Shown in pieces: positions 8,354 to 16,365 of a DNA stretch of 64,000 nucleotides (its first letter is position 1; the number at the start of each line of letters is the position of its first letter). Under the pieces are notes generated by a model. It was not told the DNA's origin. It saw nothing but the letters and a program-made list of their open reading frames with translations, and made no database searches. Where the stretch lies: the NCBI GenBank assembly GCA_017312345.1, contig BLAA01000004.1:124001-188000 (forward strand), in the 5' to 3' direction. The position numbers and the translations under genes are program-made. This DNA is from Candidatus Denitrolinea symbiosum (GTDB taxonomy: Bacteria > Chloroflexota > Anaerolineae > Anaerolineales > Villigracilaceae).

Positions 8354-8648
8354 ACCTGAATGGCTCAAACCCGGCGCATTTGTAAAAGTTCAACACTGGT
8401 TTGGTGTGGTGGAAGATGTGGCGGTTTCAGAGCAGCGCGTGATGGCGCTTATCAAATCCGCCAAGGGGATCTGGCGCAACCAGCGCGACGCTTCGGAATG
8501 GTTGGAATATATTGAAGGACAGATCGTCCCCGCGCGGCCTGAGGAAGTGGAACAGGATATCGCCGCTCATGCGGAACGTATCCAACGGATGCTTGCAGAC
8601 CTGAATTCATTTCAACGATCCATTCGGGCAGAGGGTGGCGCAAAGTAA
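8331..8648 (+). CDS. Small hypothetical protein with beta-rich N-terminus
   Basis: This 105-residue protein has an SH3-like or Hypervirulence-like beta start (KPGAFVKVQHWFGVVEDVAVSE) and a helical, charged C-terminus (VEQDIAAHAERIQRML). The family is not recognised. Its start lies within the preceding gene, giving a 23-base overlap. Base composition is lower in GC than in neighbouring genes. The pair stands alone between divergent and convergent neighbours. Confidence 0.6.
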   Translation: MDGQKTIKPEWLKPGAFVKVQHWFGVVEDVAVSEQRVMALIKSAKGIWRNQRDASEWLEYIEGQIVPARPEEVEQDIAAHAERIQRMLADLNSFQRSIRAEGGAK

Positions 8649-8664
8649 TTGCCGCGCGCTCGAT

Positions 8665-9444
8665 TCACTGTTTCCCCAATAGCGAATAGCCTCCGTCCAC
8701 CGCGATGACCTGGCCGCGAATCATGGACGCGGCAGGCGAGCAGAGGAAGCCGACCACTCCGGCCACGTCTTCGGGCGTGACGAGCCGCCCGGCCGGGGTG
8801 TCGGCGGCGGCTTTTTCGACGATGCCCGCCTCCTCGTGGATCGCGTCGAAGTGGGTGATGGCGTCCGTCAGCACGAGGCCCGGCGAGACGGCGTTGACGA
8901 CGATGTTCCGCGGGGCGAGTTCGACGGCGAGGTAGCGCGTCAACGATTCGAGGGCGGCTTTCGACGCGCCCACCGCCACGTAGTCGGGCAGGACGCGGCT
9001 CGATCCCGAACTGGTGATGCTGACGATGCTTCCGCCGCCGCGTTTTTCCATCAGCGCCGCGCAGCGCTGCGCGGCGAACAGCAGCGAACGGGCGTTGATG
9101 TTCATCGTCCAGTCCCAGCCTTTGGGTCTTTGCTCCATCACGGGACGGTTGTAGCCCGAGGCGGCGTTGTGGACGAAAATGTCCAGCCCGCCGAATTCCT
9201 GTTCCGCGGCGTCGAACAATTTGTTGATCCCGTCAATCTCGCCCACGTCCGCTTTGACGAGGAGGGCGCGGCGTCCCAATTTTTGGATCTCGCGCACGGT
9301 CTCTTCGGCGGGGGCGCGGTTGCGGAAGAAGTTGACGACCACGTCCGCGCCGCGGCGCGCAAAGTGGAGCGCGATGGCGCGCCCGATGCCGCGTCCCGAA
9401 CCGGTGACGAGGGTGATTTTGTCGGAGAAGGGAAGGTTGGACAT
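8665..9444 (-). CDS. fabL: Enoyl-ACP reductase, FabL type (SDR family)
   Basis: The 259-residue Rossmann SDR has TGSGRGIG at residues 14-21, HNAASG, and a catalytic YVAVGASK. The Y-x6-K spacing is typical of enoyl-ACP reductases, not the usual Y-x3-K of SDRs. The strings VMEQRPKGWDWTMNINARSL, ALESLTRYLAVELAP and MIRGQVIAVDGG closely follow Bacillus FabL, which reduces the enoyl-ACP double bond with NADPH in fatty acid synthesis. The start at 9444 fits the family N-terminus. A longer frame upstream overlaps the DUF309 gene and was rejected. The gene lies 14 bases after DUF309 on the same strand. Confidence 0.82.
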   Translation of the reverse strand: MSNLPFSDKITLVTGSGRGIGRAIALHFARRGADVVVNFFRNRAPAEETVREIQKLGRRALLVKADVGEIDGINKLFDAAEQEFGGLDIFVHNAASGYNRPVMEQRPKGWDWTMNINARSLLFAAQRCAALMEKRGGGSIVSITSSGSSRVLPDYVAVGASKAALESLTRYLAVELAPRNIVVNAVSPGLVLTDAITHFDAIHEEAGIVEKAAADTPAGRLVTPEDVAGVVGFLCSPAASMIRGQVIAVDGGYSLLGKQ

Positions 9445-9458
9445 GGCGCTGGTTTCCG

Positions 9459-9845
9459 TCAAGGTTCGTCCCACTCCACCGGCTTCAGCAGGGACCAGTC
9501 CATCGCCGCGACGTTGTCCGCTCCCAGCCGCTTCCAGGCGTTGGCGGCGCGGGTCACATCCGCGCGCAGTTTTGCCACGTTCACGCCGCAGCAGACGGCA
9601 GGCCAGGGCCTCAGCAGTTTCATACACCGCCCATAGACTTTGACCGCGCCGGCGTAGTTCAGTCGCTGCATGTGCAGGTATGTCACCGCCGCCTGCAAAA
9701 TTCCCTGATACAGGCTGCGGATCGCGCCGCGTTCCTCGTTCCAGGCGGTCTCCAGTTCCTCGTGCGCTTCGAAGTACTTACCCGCGTTGAAGAGACGGAG
9801 TCCTTCAATGGCGCGAGGCGGCAGGGGAGTCTGACATGCGTCCAT
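9459..9845 (-). CDS. DUF309 family protein
   Basis: This 128-residue protein has the DUF309 signature FNAGKYFEAHEELETAW near residue 20, followed by YQGILQAAVTYLHMQR. The family is a small helical bundle of unknown function. The conserved histidine and glutamates suggest a binding site. TATACT sits 6 bases before the ATG with no ribosome binding site, so the transcript is probably leaderless. The fabL-like gene follows in the same direction. Confidence 0.82.
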   Translation of the reverse strand: MDACQTPLPPRAIEGLRLFNAGKYFEAHEELETAWNEERGAIRSLYQGILQAAVTYLHMQRLNYAGAVKVYGRCMKLLRPWPAVCCGVNVAKLRADVTRAANAWKRLGADNVAAMDWSLLKPVEWDEP

Positions 9846-9851
9846 GCGGCA

Positions 9852-9857
9852 AGTATA
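9852..9857 (-). promoter_or_regulatory. -10 element of the DUF309-fabL pair
   Basis: TATACT on the minus strand is followed by exactly 6 bases and the ATG at 9845. The spacing predicts that transcription starts at the start codon. Confidence 0.55.
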
Positions 9858-9874
9858 TCATCCGCGGCGCGAGT

Positions 9875-9909
9875 CAAAAAAAGAGCGGCGAGGCCGCGCC
9901 TCGTCGCTC
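9875..9909 (-). terminator. Intrinsic terminator of the CBS gene
   Basis: A 12-bp stem (9883-9894 with 9898-9909, one G-T pair) with loop CGC is followed on the minus strand by seven T residues. Confidence 0.8.
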
Positions 9910-9929
9910 CAGTTCGTTTCGTTTTTGCG

Positions 9930-10376
9930 TTATGAGCGGAACTCCGAACCCATGATAAAGTTCTCGAGCCCGCGAATTTCGCTCTCGCGGTTTTCGATGG
10001 CCGCCACCATCACGTCGCGCATCGAAACCATCCCGACGATCTGTCCCTCTTCGGCCACAGGCAGGTGACGGATCAGGTATTGCTTCATCAACGCCACACA
10101 TTCGTCCACGGACGTATCCTTTTGGACGGTGACCATCCTGGTGGTCATCACGTCTTTGATGAGCGTGTCCTTGGCGACCCGGCCCTCGAGTTCCCCCTTG
10201 CGGAGGTAATCGCGCTCGGTATAAATGCCGACGATCTTGGCGCCGTCGGTCACCATCACGGAGCCGATCCTTCTTTCATCCATTATCTTCAATGCCTGAA
10301 GCACGGTGGCTGTGGACGGCACTGAAATGTAACCGACGTGTTTTTTTTCTTCGAGCAGCTGGCGGACAGTGGTCAT
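9930..10376 (-). CDS. Two-CBS-domain protein
   Basis: This 148-residue protein is little more than a tandem pair of CBS domains (residues 12-62 and 75-130), which form a Bateman module that binds adenine nucleotides. Motifs include TVLQALKIMDERRIGSVMV and SVDECVALMKQYLIRHLPV. The start at 10376 was chosen for AAGGAG upstream; a longer frame adds 17 residues without support. Stand-alone CBS pairs act as energy sensors that bind other enzymes, and the partner is not evident here. It is a single-gene unit with its own terminator. Confidence 0.88.
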   Translation of the reverse strand: MTTVRQLLEEKKHVGYISVPSTATVLQALKIMDERRIGSVMVTDGAKIVGIYTERDYLRKGELEGRVAKDTLIKDVMTTRMVTVQKDTSVDECVALMKQYLIRHLPVAEEGQIVGMVSMRDVMVAAIENRESEIRGLENFIMGSEFRS

Positions 10377-10493
10377 ATTTTCGCTCCTTCCCGGTTTAGA
10401 CGATTTTTGATTCGGATCCAGCAACAACGCGCGCGTACCGCGTCATTTTACCACCAACCCTCGCCGCCGAAGCCGCCGTCCGTGGGACGCCGT

Positions 10494-11642
10494 TCAGCGC
10501 TTCCCCAGGCTTTCGTACACGCGGAGGTTCGCGCGCAGTTCCGCTTCCAGCCCGAATTTCTCCACGACCGTCTCCCGCGCCCTTTGACCGAGTCCCGCCC
10601 GCTTTTGGGGATCGTCCAGCAATTCGACGATCTTCCCGGCCAGCGCCGCGGCGTCATTGACGTTGACCAGGACTCCGTTTTCTCCGTCTTCCAGCGCGTC
10701 CAGAATCCCGCCGACGGGCGTCGCGATCACCGGGAGGCCGCAGGCCATCGCCTCCAGCGCCGCGTTGGGCATCCCATCGCGCAGGGACGGGTGGACGAGG
10801 ACGTCCATCAGCGCGTAGTAGGCGGGCATGTCTTCGTGAGGGACGGGGCCAGTGACGGTAATGGGCAATTGGGAATTGGCGCTTTTGAATTCGTCGAAGA
10901 ACTTCTTGTCCTCCCCGTCGCGGACTTCGCCGACGATGAGCAGGGAGGCGGGACGGGATTTCGCGGCCTGCGCGTAGCCAGAAAGGAGGGCGCGCAGACC
11001 CTTTTTCTCGCGCAACTCTCCAGCGAAGCCGATCACCGCACTTCTTTCCTCTTTCGTCTTTCCTCCCAGCCCAAGCATTTCTGCCAATGTCTCATTCCTC
11101 TCCATCGGCTTGAACAGTTCCGTATCAATCCCGTTCGGGATCAGAAATATCTCCCGCTCGACAAACGCCTTCGCCTTCCGCGCCAGCGTGGACGCGTTCG
11201 TCGTCACTGCGGAGGCGTTTTGGAGCGCGTACATCACGTGCGAAAATTTGGATGGGTCAAAGGCGGCGCGTTCGATGTCATTGCCGCGGATGGAGACGAC
11301 GCTCGGCGTTCCCAGGTATTTCCCCGCGTAGGCGGCGACGAATCCCGCCTGGGGGAGGAAGTACGCGTGCAGGATGTCGAACGGGTCGCGGCGATGCTCC
11401 TCGACGATGGTCTCGAACCAGTCCGCGAGGGTATCGTCCACGCGTTTGCGCGCGCCGAAGCGTGTGACGTCGACTCCGCTCGAGGGGAGAGTCCGCCGCT
11501 CGGAGGGAGGCAGGTTCAAGGTCGGGGCGAAGACGCGGACGGCGTGTCCCGCCGCGGCCAGCAGGCGCGCGAGTCGTCCCGTCGAGATTGCCAGTCCGCC
11601 GAAGTCGGGTGTATACTTTTCGGAAAGCAGCGCGATTTTCAT
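10494..11642 (-). CDS. GT4 family glycosyltransferase
   Basis: This 382-residue GT-B enzyme begins MKIALLSEKYTPDFGG, where the glycine loop contacts the acceptor. It carries GFAGELREKKG and the C-terminal nucleotide-sugar site with GMPNAALEAMACGLPVIATPVGG, whose EAMACG glutamate belongs to the GT4 E-x7-E motif. It likely adds a sugar to a lipid, glycan or wall precursor in the cytoplasm. Two short heptamer-periodic stretches lie inside it (10857-10884 and 11042-11062). No polysaccharide cluster surrounds it, so the substrate is unknown. Confidence 0.85.
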   Translation of the reverse strand: MKIALLSEKYTPDFGGLAISTGRLARLLAAAGHAVRVFAPTLNLPPSERRTLPSSGVDVTRFGARKRVDDTLADWFETIVEEHRRDPFDILHAYFLPQAGFVAAYAGKYLGTPSVVSIRGNDIERAAFDPSKFSHVMYALQNASAVTTNASTLARKAKAFVEREIFLIPNGIDTELFKPMERNETLAEMLGLGGKTKEERSAVIGFAGELREKKGLRALLSGYAQAAKSRPASLLIVGEVRDGEDKKFFDEFKSANSQLPITVTGPVPHEDMPAYYALMDVLVHPSLRDGMPNAALEAMACGLPVIATPVGGILDALEDGENGVLVNVNDAAALAGKIVELLDDPQKRAGLGQRARETVVEKFGLEAELRANLRVYESLGKR

Positions 11643-11657
11643 GATTGAGAGTGTGCC

Positions 11658-11698
11658 GCAAGATTTATCTTGCTTCTGGGGGGCAACATGAATGTTGC
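11658..11698. repeat. Pair of 16-bp palindromes
   Basis: GCAAGAT-TT-ATCTTGC (11658-11673) and GCAACAT-GA-ATGTTGC (11683-11698) lie 9 bases apart between two divergently transcribed genes. They share the plan of 7-bp arms around 2 bases and are flanked by CCGC and GCGG. They could be operators or copies of an interspersed element. Confidence 0.6.
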
Positions 11699-11719
11699 GG
11701 TACTACAAAGAGGAGTCTC

Positions 11720-12007
11720 ATGGCTGAGCAATGTGAAATGATCGTCGGTTATCTTGTGCCGCATCGCTGCGGGAATCCCGCGTTGGGGAAGTGCGTCGAG
11801 TGCGGGCGCGGGTTCTGCGAGGAGCATCTGACGGATTCGCCCAAAGGCAGGATCTGTCTCGCGGACTTGCAGGGACTCGACCAGCCGATTGCCCTGCCTC
11901 TTACCGCCGCGACGTTTTCGCAGGCCGACATTGACACGTTCAATCGCGCTTCGACGTTCGACAGCGACGACGATCGGGCGGGGGACATGTTCGCGGATTT
12001 GAGTTAA
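11720..12007 (+). CDS. Small cysteine-rich zinc-binding protein (B-box-like)
   Basis: The product has 95 residues. Its N-terminal half carries HRCGNPALGKCVECGRGFCEEH, a cross-brace-like arrangement of cysteines and histidines that would bind one or two zinc ions, similar to B-box zinc fingers seen in short bacterial proteins. The C-terminal half is acidic (FDSDDDRAGDMFADL). GAGGAG precedes the ATG at 11720, and a longer in-frame start was rejected. The function is unknown. A protein-protein adaptor is possible. Confidence 0.75.
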   Translation: MAEQCEMIVGYLVPHRCGNPALGKCVECGRGFCEEHLTDSPKGRICLADLQGLDQPIALPLTAATFSQADIDTFNRASTFDSDDDRAGDMFADLS

Positions 12008-12032
12008 TTTCGCAAAGGACTCTAATTTTTTT

Positions 12033-12072
12033 GGACACGGGTTTTTCCGTGAAGTCCGCGTGATCCGTGTCC
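12033..12072. repeat. Imperfect hairpin of the CACGGA repeat type
   Basis: GGACACGG (12033-12040) pairs with CCGTGTCC (12065-12072) around a CCGTGAAGTCCGCG-type interior. The surrounding 12008-12095 holds no gene. It may end transcription between the convergent genes. Confidence 0.5.
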
Positions 12073-12095
12073 GATTGCGCCGACTTTAATAAAAG

Positions 12096-13160
12096 TCAAT
12101 ACGGCGCGAGCGCGTCCCAGATCTTTTTGTTCTCGTCAATAAAGTCGTCGCAGCGCTGGCACATCGGCAGGGCGGGCGGATGCATTTGCAGGCGGATGCG
12201 CTGGTAGGCACGTCCCTCCCACACCTCCTTGAACGTGGACGTTTTCAAATCGCCCAGCGGCTGGATCTGGTCGCGCGTCATGCAGCAGACGTAGACCAGG
12301 CCGCGGTGGTCAATGAGCGTGTGCGTCCACGGCGCGTAGCAGGGACGGGATTTGTAGTAGCCGAGCGCGTAGCGTCCCGCCCGCGCCATGCGGACCTGCT
12401 CGGGGTCCTGTCCGAACGGGAAGGCGTCTCCCTCGGAGACGATCAGTCCCAGCTCCAGCGCCCGCGCGGCGATCTTCGGCGCGATGGATTCGTTGAACGC
12501 GGCGATGTCCTTCTTTCGCAGGGACAGGCGTTCGCCGCAGTGGTCGTCCACGGGGATCAGGTTGATCCCGTCCGCGCCGAGGTCGCGCGCCGCGTCGGGG
12601 AGCGTTTCCAGCGTGTCGAAGTTCTCGCGGCTGACGACGGTGTTGATGCGGATGGAGATCTTCCCCTTGCGCGCGTATTTGCGGAAATATCCCACCGCCC
12701 GCGCGGTCAACTTCCACGAACCTTCCATGCCGCGGATCTTCTCGTGGACTTTGCGGATGGGCGAATCGAGCGAGATGTTGACGCCGCGCAGCCCAGCCTC
12801 CACCAGCGCTTTGGCCTTGGCTTTGTCAATCAACGTCCCGTTGCTCGTCATGCAGACGCGCAGGCCGAGTTGGCGCGCGTGAGCGACCAGTTCGACGATG
12901 TCGCCGCGCAAGGTCGGCTCGCCGCCCGTGAAGTGGACTTTGCGGCAGCCGAGTTCGGCCAGGTCGCCGAGGATCTCTTTGAATTTTTCGGTCTTCATCG
13001 CCAGCCCGCGCGACTCGCGCCAGTGGTTGCACATCTCACATTTGAGATTGCATCCGTAGATCACCTTGATTTTCGCATACAATGGGCGGAATGGACGCGC
13101 ATGCAAGACGGCGTCTCGGAAGACTTCTGGATTATCGGTAATTTCGTCGAGGCTGTACAT
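12096..13160 (-). CDS. Radical SAM protein with SPASM-like C-terminus
   Basis: This 354-residue enzyme has the radical SAM cluster motif CNLKCEMC (cysteines 37, 41 and 44), then FTGGEPTLR and ISLDSP. The C-terminus has CYAPWTHTLIDHRGLVYVCC and CQRC, which should hold a second Fe-S cluster as in SPASM or twitch proteins. Such enzymes modify peptides or small molecules by radical chemistry. The start at 13160 fits the family; an upstream ATG adds 21 residues encoded by heptamer repeats. No precursor peptide gene is obvious next to it, so the substrate is unknown. Confidence 0.82.
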   Translation of the reverse strand: MYSLDEITDNPEVFRDAVLHARPFRPLYAKIKVIYGCNLKCEMCNHWRESRGLAMKTEKFKEILGDLAELGCRKVHFTGGEPTLRGDIVELVAHARQLGLRVCMTSNGTLIDKAKAKALVEAGLRGVNISLDSPIRKVHEKIRGMEGSWKLTARAVGYFRKYARKGKISIRINTVVSRENFDTLETLPDAARDLGADGINLIPVDDHCGERLSLRKKDIAAFNESIAPKIAARALELGLIVSEGDAFPFGQDPEQVRMARAGRYALGYYKSRPCYAPWTHTLIDHRGLVYVCCMTRDQIQPLGDLKTSTFKEVWEGRAYQRIRLQMHPPALPMCQRCDDFIDENKKIWDALAPY

Positions 13161-13164
13161 GATT

Positions 13165-13192
13165 GGTAAATGGTAATTGGTAATTTGGTAAG
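13165..13192. repeat. Heptamer array (GGTAATT type)
   Basis: Four consecutive 7-bp units vary around GGTAATT. They lie just upstream of the radical SAM start codon. Confidence 0.75.
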
Positions 13193-13237
13193 ATGGACGC
13201 AATTTTATCACTTCGAGATTCATCTTTCATCCATCCA

Positions 13238-13279
13238 CTGCTCTCTGCTCTCTGCTCTCTTATTACTGCTCTCTGAAAT
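13238..13279. repeat. Heptamer array (CTGCTCT type)
   Basis: Six consecutive 7-bp units: CTGCTCT three times, one CTTATTA, CTGCTCT again and CTGAAAT. The array ends 3 bases before the EamA gene start. Confidence 0.8.
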
Positions 13280-13282
13280 CTT

Positions 13283-14200
13283 ATGCGTATCAAAGCCGAC
13301 TTCACCCTCCTCCTCGTCTCCATCGTCTGGGGTTCCGCTTTCGTGGCCCAGCGCGTCGCGGGACAAATGAACAGCGTGTACCTGTTCAACGGCGCGCGCT
13401 ATCTCCTCGCCGCGCTGGCCGTGCTGCCGTTTGCGATCCGCTCTTTGCGCGAGGCTCGGCGGGGAGACTCGCCTCCTGCGTCCGCAATCTCCCGCGCGCA
13501 ATTCAAGTGGATGCTCATCGCGGGCTTCCTCCTTTTCATGGGGAGCGCGCTGCAACAGGCTGGGGTGGTGTACACGACCGCGGGCAACGCGGGCTTCATC
13601 ACCGCGCTGTATGTGGTCTTCGTGCCGCTGATATTGTTCTTCGGGTGGCGGGAACGCCTCCACTGGCTGGCCGTCGTCGCGGTGGGGATGGCCGTCGGCG
13701 GCGCGTACCTCCTCTCGACGGGAGGCCGCTTCGCGGTCCACGCGGGCGACGCGCTGGAGTTGATCTGCGCGGTGTTCTGGGCGCTGCATCTCGTCATCCT
13801 CGGCAAGTTCGCCTCGCAGTTCGAGGCCAATTCCTTTTCAGTGGGGCAGCTCGCCGTCTGCGGACTGCTCAACCTCCTCGTCGGCCTGTTCGTGGAAAAA
13901 TCCCCGCCGTTGAACTGGTCCTTCCTCGCCGCGGTCGGCTACACCGCGTTCTTCTCGCTGGGACTGTGCTACACGCTCCAGGTCTGGGCGCAGCGACACA
14001 CGCCTCCCGCGGACGCCGCGCTGATTCTCAGTCTCGAGTCGGTTTTCGCGGTGCTGACGGGCTGGCAGCTGCTGGGCGAAACGCTCGCTCCGATCCAGAT
14101 CGTCGGGTGCGCGCTGATCTTTGCCGCCGTGATCCTCTCCCAATTCAGGGAATGGACTTCGGGTAAAATGGACAAAACTCGCCTTGTGGAGGGCCGATGA
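13283..14200 (+). CDS. EamA/DMT superfamily transporter
   Basis: This 305-residue protein has ten hydrophobic segments in two repeated halves, each an EamA domain. Motifs include VWGSAFVAQRVAG near the N-terminus and LILSLESVFAVLTGW near the end, typical of RhaT/YdcZ-like drug and metabolite exporters. It would sit in the cytoplasmic membrane and move small metabolites. No ribosome binding site is visible; a heptamer array fills that position. It overlaps the lipid kinase gene by ATGA. Confidence 0.85.
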   Translation: MRIKADFTLLLVSIVWGSAFVAQRVAGQMNSVYLFNGARYLLAALAVLPFAIRSLREARRGDSPPASAISRAQFKWMLIAGFLLFMGSALQQAGVVYTTAGNAGFITALYVVFVPLILFFGWRERLHWLAVVAVGMAVGGAYLLSTGGRFAVHAGDALELICAVFWALHLVILGKFASQFEANSFSVGQLAVCGLLNLLVGLFVEKSPPLNWSFLAAVGYTAFFSLGLCYTLQVWAQRHTPPADAALILSLESVFAVLTGWQLLGETLAPIQIVGCALIFAAVILSQFREWTSGKMDKTRLVEGR

Positions 14201-15102
14201 CCGCCAAAGTGATTCTCAACCCCTATTCGAACCGCTGGAACTCGCAGGCGCGCTGGCCCGAGACCCAGGCCGCGCTCCGCGCCGCGGGCGTGGAATTCGA
14301 GTCGGCGGTTTCCGAGCGCAAGGGACACGTGACCGACCTCGCCGAGGAAGCCGCCCGCGCGGGATTCTCGCCCATCATCGTCTCTGGCGGGGATGGGACG
14401 ATCGGCGACGCCGTCAACGGGCTGGCGCGCGCCGCGCAGTCCAGCGACGCGCCGATCGGTCCGCTGGGAATCATGCCGACGGGCAGCGCGAACGACCTGG
14501 TCGTCAACCTCGGCATCCCCACCGATTTGACCGCAGCCGCGCAGGTCATCAAGGCGGGAAAGACGCGCTCCATTGACCTCGGCAAACTCAACGACAGATT
14601 TTTCGCGAACAACTCCGCCGCGGGGCTCGAACCGTACGTCACCACCAAGCACGAAAAAATTCAAAACATCAAAGGGCTGGCGCGCTATCTCATCGCCGCG
14701 GTGCAGGCCATCATGGACAGACCCGAATGGGTCGGGGAAGTGAAATGGGACGGCGGCGAATACAACGGCCCGCTGACTCTCGTCTCGATCGGCAACGGTC
14801 CGCGCACGGGCGGACTCTTCTTCATGACGCCGCACGCCAAACTCGACGACGGCAAACTCACCTTCGCGTACGGCTATCGCAAGACCCGCCTCGGCATGTT
14901 CATCGCCCTGCCGCGGGCGATGAAACCTGGCAAGGGCAGTTACGTGGAAATGGACGGGATGTACGAAGTGGAGTGCACGCGGCTTTCGATTCATCTCGAC
15001 CATCCCTCGCCCGCGCACACCGACGGCGAACTGTTCCCGCAGTTCATTCAGGATTTTGAGTATTCGATCCAACCGAGACGGTTGAAGATGATTGTGCCGT
15101 AG
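14197..15102 (+). CDS. Diacylglycerol/lipid kinase family protein
   Basis: This 301-residue protein has the DAGK catalytic signature SGGDGTIGDAVNGL near residue 65 and PTGSANDL near residue 95, which bind ATP and position the lipid. The C-terminal half is the beta-sandwich typical of YegS/BmrU/DgkB proteins. It would phosphorylate diacylglycerol or a related lipid at the inner face of the membrane. It is coupled to the transporter before it and is followed 6 bases later by a membrane glycosyltransferase, so a role in lipid or glycolipid metabolism is plausible. Confidence 0.87.
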   Translation: MTAKVILNPYSNRWNSQARWPETQAALRAAGVEFESAVSERKGHVTDLAEEAARAGFSPIIVSGGDGTIGDAVNGLARAAQSSDAPIGPLGIMPTGSANDLVVNLGIPTDLTAAAQVIKAGKTRSIDLGKLNDRFFANNSAAGLEPYVTTKHEKIQNIKGLARYLIAAVQAIMDRPEWVGEVKWDGGEYNGPLTLVSIGNGPRTGGLFFMTPHAKLDDGKLTFAYGYRKTRLGMFIALPRAMKPGKGSYVEMDGMYEVECTRLSIHLDHPSPAHTDGELFPQFIQDFEYSIQPRRLKMIVP

Positions 15103-15108
15103 CCCGAC

Positions 15109-16365
15109 GTGAAGCCGAACCGATTCTCCCTGCGAGACCTCTCAACCCTGCTCGCGCTCACCCTGCTGGGACTCGTCCTCGCCGCGGGACTGGTCGCGCT
15201 GAACTGGCAGTTGGCGCGTCAATTCGGCTCGGGCGCGGACTTCCTCCCCGCGTGGAACGGCGCGCGCGCTTTCCTGTTCGAAGACGCCGATCCGTACGGC
15301 AAAGCGCTCGCCGAGCGGACGCAGATCGAATTTTACGGACGCGTCGCCCGCCCCGGCGAATTTCCTTTCGCGCTCGACGTCCCCCTGCCCCTGCTCATTC
15401 TATTTATCCCCTTCGCCTTCATCCCTGACCCGGCCTGGGCGCGCGCCGTCTGGATGACTCTCTCCGAAGCGGGACTCGTCCTCCTCGTCCTTTTCTCGCT
15501 TCGCCTCGCCGACTGGGAGCCGCGTCGCTGGTTCTCGGTCCTCCTCTTCGCCTGCGCGTTGACGTGGTTCTATTCCGTCGCCGCTCTCCTCGACGGGTCC
15601 TTGTCCATTTTGCTCGCGCTGGCGCTCGTCGGCGCGCTCCTTGCCATGCGCGGCTTCAACGACGAACTGGCGGGATTCTTTCTCGCCGTCTCCGCCATGC
15701 AATGGGAGACGACGCTGCTCCTCTGGTCTCTCCTCGTCCTCGCGGCGCTCGTCGTCCGACGCTGGCGCGTCTTCTCAGGCATCGGCATGACCTGGTTCGT
15801 GCTGGGCGCGGTCTCCTTCCTGATCAAGCCCGATTGGTTCTGGCCGTGGATGCGCGCGGTCGCGGCCAACTGGCGCGCGGACAGCCGCCTCGTCCCCGCG
15901 CGCTTCCTCGAGGGCTGGCTCCCGAACTTTGGCGCGAACCTGTCCCTGCTCGTTGTCTCGATTCTGCTCCTCATCCTCGTCGTGGAATGGTTTGCCGCCC
16001 TGCGCGGCCGGGACTACCGCCGCGTGGCCTGGGTCGCCGCGCTGGCGGTCGCGCTCACGCCCCTGCTTGGATTTTCCAACACCTTCGCCAATCTTGCTCC
16101 GCTTGTATTTTCGTTCGTCTTCATTTTGCCGTTCATCTGGGAACGTTGGGAAAAACGTTCCTACCTCCTCCTCGTTGTCGTCGTCCTTTTGTTCTCCGCC
16201 TTTCCTCACGTCATCCGCTATTTCTCCGCTCCTTCCTCATCCGACGCTTTGACCTTCCTCCTGCCTCCCGCGTTGACGTTCCTCGGCCTGTACTGGGTCC
16301 GCTGGTACGTCGTCCGTCCCCCGCGCACCTGGCTGGACGACGCGAGGCGTGAACTGAAAAAGTGA
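15109..16365 (+). CDS. Membrane glycosyltransferase, GT87/DUF2029-like
   Basis: This 418-residue protein has about ten membrane segments. The loop after the first helix (GSGADFLPAWNGARAFLFEDADPYG) is typical of GT87 and related GT-C enzymes, which take sugars from polyprenyl phosphate on the outer face. The start is probably GTG at 15109, 6 bases after the kinase stop. Its end overlaps the next gene by GTGA. It is the first of three membrane glycosyltransferase-like genes in a row. Confidence 0.75.
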   Translation: MKPNRFSLRDLSTLLALTLLGLVLAAGLVALNWQLARQFGSGADFLPAWNGARAFLFEDADPYGKALAERTQIEFYGRVARPGEFPFALDVPLPLLILFIPFAFIPDPAWARAVWMTLSEAGLVLLVLFSLRLADWEPRRWFSVLLFACALTWFYSVAALLDGSLSILLALALVGALLAMRGFNDELAGFFLAVSAMQWETTLLLWSLLVLAALVVRRWRVFSGIGMTWFVLGAVSFLIKPDWFWPWMRAVAANWRADSRLVPARFLEGWLPNFGANLSLLVVSILLLILVVEWFAALRGRDYRRVAWVAALAVALTPLLGFSNTFANLAPLVFSFVFILPFIWERWEKRSYLLLVVVVLLFSAFPHVIRYFSAPSSSDALTFLLPPALTFLGLYWVRWYVVRPPRTWLDDARRELKK

